DNA of 64,000 nt from Epichloe hybrida. Lineage: Eukaryota > Ascomycota > Sordariomycetes > Hypocreales > Clavicipitaceae. The stretch is from contig JAFEKR010000072.1 of the NCBI GenBank assembly GCA_019022495.1, positions 21,021 through 85,020 of the forward strand, in the 5' to 3' direction. The notes under the pieces were generated by a model. That model was not told the DNA's origin. It worked only from the letters and a program-made list of their open reading frames with translations, and did no database searches. The number at the start of each line of letters is the position of its first letter. The first letter of the stretch is position 1. Made by a program: the position numbers and the translations under genes. This document shows, in pieces, positions 56,816 to 64,000 of the stretch.

Positions 56816-59515
56816 TTAGAACTGTCCATCGTTCATGTTGTTGTTACCCATAGCGCCAGTGTTGGCGGCCGGAATCCCGCCGTATCCAAACATGCCCATG
56901 GACAATTGATCTTGAGGATTCATCACGTCACCCAACACGTCCCAGTTCATGTCGGGCATGTCGAGAAATCCTCCCAGGAATGGACGCATGCCCCCGCCTT
57001 GTGGAAGTTGTTGTTGTGGATGCGCATGTTGCTGCTGGTGTTGCTGCATGAGATCATGATGAGGCATATTTGGCGGGAACAAAGCTGCGGCTTGTCTTTG
57101 CGCATCGTTTGGGTTGAATGCGGGGGGAGTTGTGCCGGTAGAGGGCATGGAGGAACGGGAATCTACAGCTGGTAGAAGCTCTCGGAGACGCCGGATGTAT
57201 GGTGGCGTGTCCAAGTGTCGGCTGTTTTGCACGAAATACTTCTCTCGTGCTCTCCAGGCTTTGAGTGTGATGTGGCCCTGCATCGAATACTGCTTGGATG
57301 ACATGTCAAACAGTTCTTCGTGATGCCCATATATTCGTTCCACCATGGCCCAGCCGCGGTCGGCAAGGCTGCCTGTAGGTCGTTGACAGAGCTGGCCCGT
57401 CATAACAGCGAAGACGTCGAGTTGGAAGTATGACTTGACGAACCATAGAAATCCGCATTCGCCCATGGATTCGTACTGATCTAATCGCTGTTCGCTTCCG
57501 AGTATGAAAGTCTTGAACAGATTATCCTTGGGGCCAAAAATTTCCGTTCCATACTCGGGTTGTAGATGGAGCGGCACCATCATTTCGCCGATTCTTCCCA
57601 TGAAAATCTGCCGGATGCACTTGGCAGCTTTGTGCACGTTGCCTGCGTTGACGTCGACGTAGTTCTGTTCCAGTTCCACGAGTCTGTCTTCAAGCTCCTG
57701 GAAGTGCTCACGACATTGGTTGACCATGACATCGGACGCCTCCTTGTCTGGCCCGAGATCGTGTCCTAAAAGCGCAGCTTCAAATGCTGGACCGTTGTTT
57801 TTCTCATCTGACAGCACCTTGAACTTGTAGATCTCGTTCATGATAAGAACAAAGGCCATTTCTGTTGGACCATCTCGAGCCTGCACTTTTTCAGTTGATC
57901 CTGGGAAGATATCTGCGTCGTTGATATTGGAAGGCATTTTGGTATCCCAATGGAGCGGTTGAAGTGACTGGCTCAGACCAGAGAGCATGGCATACTTGGA
58001 GTCTTGAGTGATGATTTGCCACCATAATCTACGACGCATTTCCGTCTCATACATGTCCAAGCCAAGGATTTCGCCATCGCGGTGGTATCCCATTTTTTGG
58101 GCAATACGCACAATCGTGCCGGTGAGAATCCAGGCCGCATGACGATCGTACCGGCCTTGCAGGGAGTGCTGTCATACAGTCAGCATGCCGCATAAATGAT
58201 GGAATAAGAGAAAAAAAAGAACAGAACGTACTATGAAGTGAATTAGTGCTTGCAAAGCAGTCATGTTGTAATTCTTCAAAAAGTTGAATCGTATCAAAGC
58301 CACCTTGGTACCGGACAAGAATCTCTGAACCGCCGCTTCCCTCGACATGCCCAGCGCCTGGATGGATTCACTCTCGCTCAGGGACAGCGCCGCTGTGGTA
58401 TAGATTGAGAATAACAACGCCTGTTGGTGATGTGGCAGCGATGTCATGCTGATGGCGCCTTCCAAGACCACGGGCTGAATGGTAGGGACATGAACCACTT
58501 TGAACAAGGGGTTGACCCGGTCCAAGAACAACTGCCACAGCTTGAATGCATGTATGGGTTCTGGGACGAGATCCTCGATGTTGGCAGTCGAGAGATCGCC
58601 TGGGAAAAACAAGTCAGAATTATTCTCCGGGGTCGGCTCCTCTGATCCCAGAATGCTCGAGTCCTCCGGGTCTTCAGTCTCAACAATATCTCTCATTGCT
58701 TGCAACTACACCCTTGAATTAGCAATTGTCAGCAATTCGATGAACCGCGCAAATTCTCCTCGTGCAATATCCTGGCGACATGAGCATCGTAATGTATCCT
58801 CTCAGCCTGCAGAAGCATGCCACGCCAACCAACGCCAACCAACGCCAACCAACGCCTGTGTCGCGGACTCACCTCCTCGTAGACCGCAGCCCAGATATAG
58901 CTGTCCATGAAGCGAACGCTGCCATCATCATTGACCATTCGGCATGCAGGCTTGAAGTTGTTCGACTTGTCACTCGTAGGAGGAGCGGAGTCCGATCGAT
59001 CGGACATGATAGTCTCGCTAATGCAAGGCGTTGTGGTCTGGGAGGCGGACTGTTGCTGGCCGGGGGCCGAACCGTCGGCGTACTGCTTGAGCAGCTCTTC
59101 ACATCGTGCCAGACGTTCCTGGAGATCTTGGTTGGGTCGTCGTCGTTTCCTGGCAGGAGCCGGTGTACTGGGAACACAAGTGACGTTTGCCTAAGGCGCG
59201 GGAGTCGTGAGCTCTTCTGCCTCTTCTGCCTCTTCTGCCTCTTCCTGCACAGTTCTGCTCATCGAGGCTGTTGCCCAAGCCTCCAGAAAGCGGGACCAGG
59301 CACAAAGGTGGGGGGGGGATGAGTTTGATGTTGCGGCGGCGAACACGGCGAACACCAAAGCCACCACATCGTGGGCTTGAGAATGACATACATACCTTTA
59401 TACAATTGGAGCAGGGCGAGTTGCGATCGCATTTGATTTTGCGATGCTGGCAGAGAACGCAAGCTAGAATTCTCGACTGCCTATGCGGCGCTGCGGGAGA
59501 CACGGATGTGGACAT
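56816..59515 (-). CDS. Zn(II)2Cys6 transcription factor, fungal-specific TF domain
   Basis: Exons 59515-59396, 59190-58873, 58705-58232 and 58168-56816 sum to 2265 nt and 754 aa in frame. The zinc cluster (Cys 19, 22, 29, 35, 38, 45; ACVLCQHRKIKCDRNSPC) is split by intron 1 between the fifth and sixth Cys. A basic patch (RKRRRPNQ) and a short coiled coil (LQERLARCEELLKQY) follow. The middle homology domain contains HSLQGRYDRHAAWILTG, IAQKMGYHRDGE and EMRRRLWWQIITQDSKY. The tail is Gln/Met/Asn-rich, as in activation domains. Intron 2 has a repeated AACGCCAACC string. Nuclear; targets unknown. Confidence 0.92.
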
Positions 59516-61155
59516 GTCTGGCTTGCGAATGTCTCACATGCCAGACAGAGCTCGGTTGTGCAAAGAAAGTCGCGAAGGGAATGTCGACGTCGCGCGTTCC
59601 GAACAAGTGAAACCTGCCGTCTGCTCCCTCCTTTCGAGCACAGTGATGGTGTCGGGGGCGCTCTACAGTAATGGCAAGGGTATACTGGGAAAAGGAAGAA
59701 AAAGCGGACGAGAAGTGAAACAGTCTGGCTGGCGTCGTTGACGAAACGAAAATAAGGTGCGACGCCGGCGCTAATAATAATACAGCCTGGCGGTGGGATT
59801 TGTTGCACTCTCTCCGTTTCGTGAGGAGGGGTTCCGCTAGTTCCTCTGCCTCTTCACTCGGACATGTCCCTGGAATCCGGGTCAAGAAAAAAGGAAAAGG
59901 TTGCCTGGCTGAGATATGGAAAGCAAATGGCGCAAGGCCATGGACGTACTCCGTAGTCCGTACTCGGTATGTACCGCCGATTTGCACAAGACATCTATCG
60001 GGACCTCTTCCACAACAAACGAACGCCACTCGAAAAAGCAACAGCAAAAGCAAGCATGGGTGTAAAAGTTGGGTGCCTGTGTATCAGTCCCGGTCTGGTA
60101 GCCCGAGCTGCGTCGTTCTGACAAATTCGTCAGCGTTGGGGAGAAAAGAACCCGCAAGCGGAAGTGGAGGAAGTGGAGGGACTGGAGGGACGGGCGGGGC
60201 GGGGCGAAGGGGATGGGATGGATGAGATGGATGAGTTGAAGATACGGAGTATGTACTGCTTCACAGCTTCAGAACAAAGGCTTGCCGCCAGCCTACATAT
60301 ACAAACACATCTCAGTTTCTTCCGCTTGCTCCGCACATGTCTTACTTTACTCCGCGGATCCATGCATCGTCTCGACTTAGCGTTGATGCGCTTCTGCCAT
60401 GTCATCGCACATTGCAGCTCGAAAAATGGCTCCCAGGCATTCGGACCAAGGCATTCGAGGCAGCCAACTTGTGCACCCGAGGATTCGGCCCTCTGTTCCA
60501 ATGACGTGCGCATAGAAATGATTTGTGCTCCATCAGTCTTGCACAGCGGAACGAGAGCAACCTGGCGGAGTTGCTTATGAAGATCCACATGGCAAAGTCC
60601 ACATGGCAAAGTCCACTTCTTCAGCGTCGAACAAGTCACACAGGTGGTTCTGGTGCCATGTGCTCCGACAGGTTGCTCCGACAGGGATGCGCAACATTGA
60701 TGTTGTGGATGCTGGGCTTGTAATACGGGCTGTGGTCCGTCGTGATTCGCTTGGCTCTGGTCCATCATCGTGAAGCCATAGCGGCGATGACTCGACCTGG
60801 GGGGGCGGTGGGGGGCGGTGGGGGGGAGCACGGCTGGGAAGACCCCGTTTGCTTTCGTCGTGTTCGATGGCTGTCAAAATATCTTGTCCACGTGATCAAT
60901 GAGTCTTGCCACGGTAGACAATCTTTCTTTCCACTTTCTCTTTCCGAGAACCATCTGCCAACGAACTCAGACGCTGGCTGATATCCTTCCTGGTCCCTGA
61001 AAAGATTGAGGGCGAGATTGTTGTCTGTGAAGTAGTTGTTACTTATGCTTACGGAGTCATTCGCCAACTGCGGCAGGCGACCACGATGACGTGAATTCAG
61101 ATGGAATTTACCCCGGCAAATACACTTGCCAGTCAAGAGCTCTGACGTAGAAATA
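59516..61155. other. Long intergenic region
   Basis: About 1.6 kb. It contains the promoter of the Zn2Cys6 gene, two TACGGAGTA-type sites (59,947 and 60,243), G-rich strings at about 60,166-60,212 and 60,798-60,823, and a 12-bp direct repeat TCCACATGGCAA at 60,586 and 60,598. A 233-codon minus-strand open frame (60,831-60,130) is not convincing as a gene. Confidence 0.5.
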
Positions 61156-62710
61156 TCAGCTTGAAAAGATGAATCCTATGTCTGGGCTAGACGCCCTGGA
61201 TCCATCCGCTTTGCTTAATTCATCCTCTCCGTCTCTCCTTCCCGTTGTTCTCCATGTCTCATTCGCAGCGACGAGTGCCAACTTTTGCTTCTTCCTCAGC
61301 ACCCTCCGATGCCCAGTGCCCTTGACGTGTCTCTGCCACGCCTGTTCCGTGACCAGCACCGTTTGGCACAGCTCGCAGGTCCTCTTTATAGGAGTCTCTT
61401 TGGGCGGTGGCTCAATAGCAGTGGTGAGCACCTCTCTCGCCAGTTCGGATATCTCCACTGCTGCAGGCCGCGGCTCTCCCTTGAGAAACTTCTCCGTCAG
61501 CAGAGCGGCTGGCTCAACTACGTTCTCCTGAAACTTGGACACGTCTGTACTATCCATGACGTATAAACTCTGTACTGCTTCTTCACCTTCGGCCTGCAAG
61601 CGACGCATCTGCTTCAAACGGATCCATTTCGTCTGGTAATTTGCGTAACGCCTTGTCGCAGCCTTCATATCCTCTAGTCCTGACAAGTTCAGCTTTTCAA
61701 CTTCTTGCGCATCTTTTCCAGCCTCGACAGCCTCCAGGTACGGTTCAAACTGCTTATATCCGATCGACTGAAAGATTCCTTTTGTGGCATCCGGGGCTGC
61801 ACCTCTCTTACTCATCTCCTTCTTAAATGAATATAAATCGCGCACTTCATCCAGTAGGCCTGCGTTGCGCATACTGTCAACACGCTTGTCCAGGCGCTCT
61901 CGTAGAGCCTCCTTCTCAGAGTATACCCAGAACAGAAGCTTCTCCCACGGTCTTGTGGCCGCTTCGCCCTTTGCCGCGGCGGCTTTGCGCGCTTCTTGCT
62001 CCGCGTAGAACTGCGACGCCGGTTTACCAGTGTGTAGGTATATTTCGAGCGAGCGGGAGATTTTGCGCCTATCGTTGGGGTGCCAACGTTCTGCCATGAC
62101 GGGGTCGTGCTTGCGAAGCTCTTCGAGCAACACCTCTGTCGGTTGTTCAAGGATGGGGAAAGTCTTGGATGAGTCCGCCATCTGGTGAACTTCATCTAGA
62201 ATCACGTCCGTGAAAAGTAACGGGTCAATGTAGTACTGTGTACCGCCAACAAGAATGGGCAGGTTGCCCCTGGCGCGAATCTCAGCAATGACCTTGGTAG
62301 CTTCGCGCCTGTAATCATCTACGTCCCAGGGGGGGTCCTGAAGGGGAATGTGGTCGAGCAAGTGGTGCGGAATGCCTTTTCGCTCCGTACATGTCATTTT
62401 ATTAGTGATGGTGGGGAGGCCATTGTAGAGTTGCATGGCATCTGAGTTGACGATTTCTCCTTTGAATCTTGTCGCGAGCTCTACGGCTAGCTGTTGAACG
62501 CATTGAAGAGTTAGTTTTGAGAGGTTATGTACGTGTGCTGAGAGATATTACGATGAGCTTGCATGTTTCTGTGTCAAGAAGTTGCTCACTCACATCTGAT
62601 TTGCCTGTGCCAGTTGAACCTAGCACGACTAGCAACGGCTCCGCGGGAATTCGATTGCCTGCCATGGTGGAAACATTGCGACAGAATATGTGCCGCAGGC
62701 GGTTGAGCAT
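61156..62710 (-). CDS. MOD5: tRNA dimethylallyltransferase (isopentenyltransferase)
   Basis: Adds a dimethylallyl group to A37 of tRNAs that read UNN codons. Exons 62710-62594 and 62490-61156 (103-nt intron GTGAGT...CAACAG) give 483 aa. The P-loop GSTGTGKSD lies at the end of exon 1, followed by NSDAMQLYNGLPTITNK, IPHHLLDH and LPILVGGTQYY, all hallmarks of the family. A C-terminal C2H2 zinc finger (CELCQTVLVTEQAWQRH...H) is present, as in eukaryotic members. Two in-frame ATGs lie at the head: Met1 opens an Arg-rich stretch (MLNRLRHIFCRNVST) and Met16 starts the core. In yeast MOD5, alternative starts give mitochondrial and cytosolic/nuclear forms, and the same may hold here. Confidence 0.95.
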
Positions 62711-63243
62711 TTGCGCATGGAGATTCTAAAAAGCTCCACTGCAAGCAGTATGTAACAAGGCAGGTGAAGTAGCTATGCAATTTCATATAGTTGCCCTGCG
62801 TTAATGGGTGAGCGAGCGACTCGTCTCGGTACTCCGACCTCGAGAGCTCTCATCAGGTTCCGATGTAAATCAAAACATGTACAACGAGTCTGTAGACAAA
62901 TCCAACAGCCGCATTGGACCGAAGCTCCCCCGCTCTAGACTCCTTCTACAATGTAGGCAAGTGAATGGGAGTGCACCTGTGGAGGTGGGTCACGTGCGGC
63001 CCCCCAGCAATGTTGAACTTGGACACATGTACGTACACTTTGGGGGGCTCGGGGGCTTGTTGGGGCTTGAAGCCAGATCGCCCACCTCCCTTTTTATGTG
63101 CATTTTGCCCGTCGATGAACCTCCTCCTTGCATCGCTAGCTCGTTATCCCTTCCCTCTCTCTTCCTCCTCTCCTTGAATGAATTAGTTTCGTTCTTTTCG
63201 GTTTTCTCTTCTTCGTCAATTCGTCGCCGTTGTAACCGTTACG
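62711..63243. promoter_or_regulatory. Shared upstream region of MOD5 and SEC61 alpha
   Basis: 533 bp between divergent start codons. A pyrimidine-rich stretch (TCCCTTCCCTCTCTCTTCCT and following) at about 63,147-63,220 precedes the SEC61 start, a common layout for highly expressed fungal genes. No TATA box is evident. Confidence 0.45.
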
Positions 63244-64000
63244 ATGAGTTCCCGTAAGTAATTCTGTCTCTCTTGCTGGACCCCAAGCTACCTACCTTTT
63301 TGCATGCCTCCGGGAGGACTTCCCACGCGCCGAAACCCAACGGTACGCACAGCGAAGCTATGGGAACGAACGGGCTTCAGCCAAGGCCATCGCCTCGACC
63401 ATCGCCAATTGATGCGCAATTGACCTGCGAGAACCTGGTGCTAACATGAAGTGATGCTTCTACAGTCCGATTTCTTGACTTGGTCAAGCCGTTCGTGCCG
63501 TTCCTCCCTGAGGTTCAGCAACCGGAGACCAAGATCCCCTTCAACCAGAAGATGATGTGGACTGCCCTGACGCTCCTCATCTTCTTGATCATGAGTCAGA
63601 TGCCCCTCTACGGCATCGTCTCATCAGACAACTCCGATCCGCTATACTGGCTGCGAATGGTGATGGCGAGTAACAGAGGAACGTTGATGGAATTGGGCAT
63701 CACCCCAATCATCTCCTCCGGCATGGTCTTCCAGCTCCTTGCTGGAACCCACATGATTGATGTCAACCTCGACCTCAAGTCCGACCGCGAGCTGTACCAG
63801 ACAGCCCAGAAGCTCTTCGCTTTCATTCTGTCCGCTGGCACCGCCACCGTCTACGTCTTCACTGGTCTCTACGGTCCTCCTTCCGACCTCGGCGCTGGTA
63901 TCGTCTTCCTCTTGATCCTCCAGCTCGTTGTTGCCGGTATGATTGTAATATTGCTCGATGAGCTTCTCCAGAAGGGCTATGGTCTTGGCAGTGGTATCTC
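63244..64000 (+). CDS. SEC61: Sec61 alpha subunit of the ER translocon (5' part)
   Basis: The channel-forming subunit of the endoplasmic reticulum protein translocon. Exon 1 is only 10 nt (63244-63253, ATGAGTTCCC), followed by a 212-nt intron (GTAAGT...GCTAAC...TACAG), then exon 2 from 63,466 to the window edge; the frame is unbroken to 64,000 and the gene is cut there. Visible residues begin [20 protein letters not shown] and include QMPLYGI, the plug and TM2 region [16 protein letters not shown], and [13 protein letters not shown]. About 181 of roughly 475 residues are present. The tiny first exon is unambiguous because homologues start MS.(L)RFLDLVKPF. Confidence 0.95.

Noticed and set aside
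60130..60831. Cys-rich 233-codon open frame on the minus strand
   Set aside because: No known domain, biased composition, overlaps G-rich simple strings, and no splice or promoter context to support it.

Overview
The window is from a filamentous ascomycete (Pezizomycotina, most likely Sordariomycetes/Hypocreales; the placement is inference). The grounds are short introns with GT...AG ends and CTAAC-like branch points, many Zn(II)2Cys6 regulators, a fungal multimodular NRPS, and an AT-rich island in which transposons carry the C-to-T/G-to-A decay of repeat-induced point mutation (RIP).

Region 1 (1 to about 18,900) is a gene-free, RIP-degraded island. Its layers can be read. A Ty3/gypsy chromovirus ('B', + strand, 267-bp LTRs) was invaded by a second Ty3/gypsy element ('A', - strand, 202-bp LTRs, perfect TAAAT target duplication) and by a 1.45-kb SINE-like insertion with a 14-bp target duplication. 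To the right lie a tandemly duplicated LTR-B and a truncated second copy of A, itself interrupted by a 404-bp hAT-type MITE with a perfect 8-bp target duplication.

Region 2 (19,016-29,860) is one large NRPS gene on the - strand. It looks like two genes because a 60-nt intron (24,137-24,196) splits it inside a condensation domain. The joined protein is about 3594 aa and reads C-A-T-E-C-C-A-T-C-T. Catalytic residues are lost in the E domain, the third C domain and the last T domain, and two C domains sit next to each other with no carrier between them. A pair of nested MITEs lies only 74 bp upstream of its start codon. No tailoring gene adjoins it.

Region 3 (30-35.7 kb) is mostly intergenic, with a further MITE and a bZIP factor gene. 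Region 4 (35.7-49.6 kb) holds a Zn2Cys6 regulator, RIO1 kinase, then aldo/keto reductase, allantoate-permease-type MFS transporter, arylsulfotransferase-like protein and a second Zn2Cys6 regulator, a possible small catabolic/detoxification group, followed by a DJ-1/Hsp31-like protein. Region 5 (50-64 kb) is mainly housekeeping: tRNA-Gly(UCC), an MFS transporter, TAF6, succinate dehydrogenase subunit C, a third Zn2Cys6 regulator, the tRNA isopentenyltransferase MOD5 and the 5' part of SEC61 alpha, which runs off the window. Exon boundaries were set by hand from splice signals and reading-frame continuity. All multi-exon models given here close in frame, but none was checked against transcripts.
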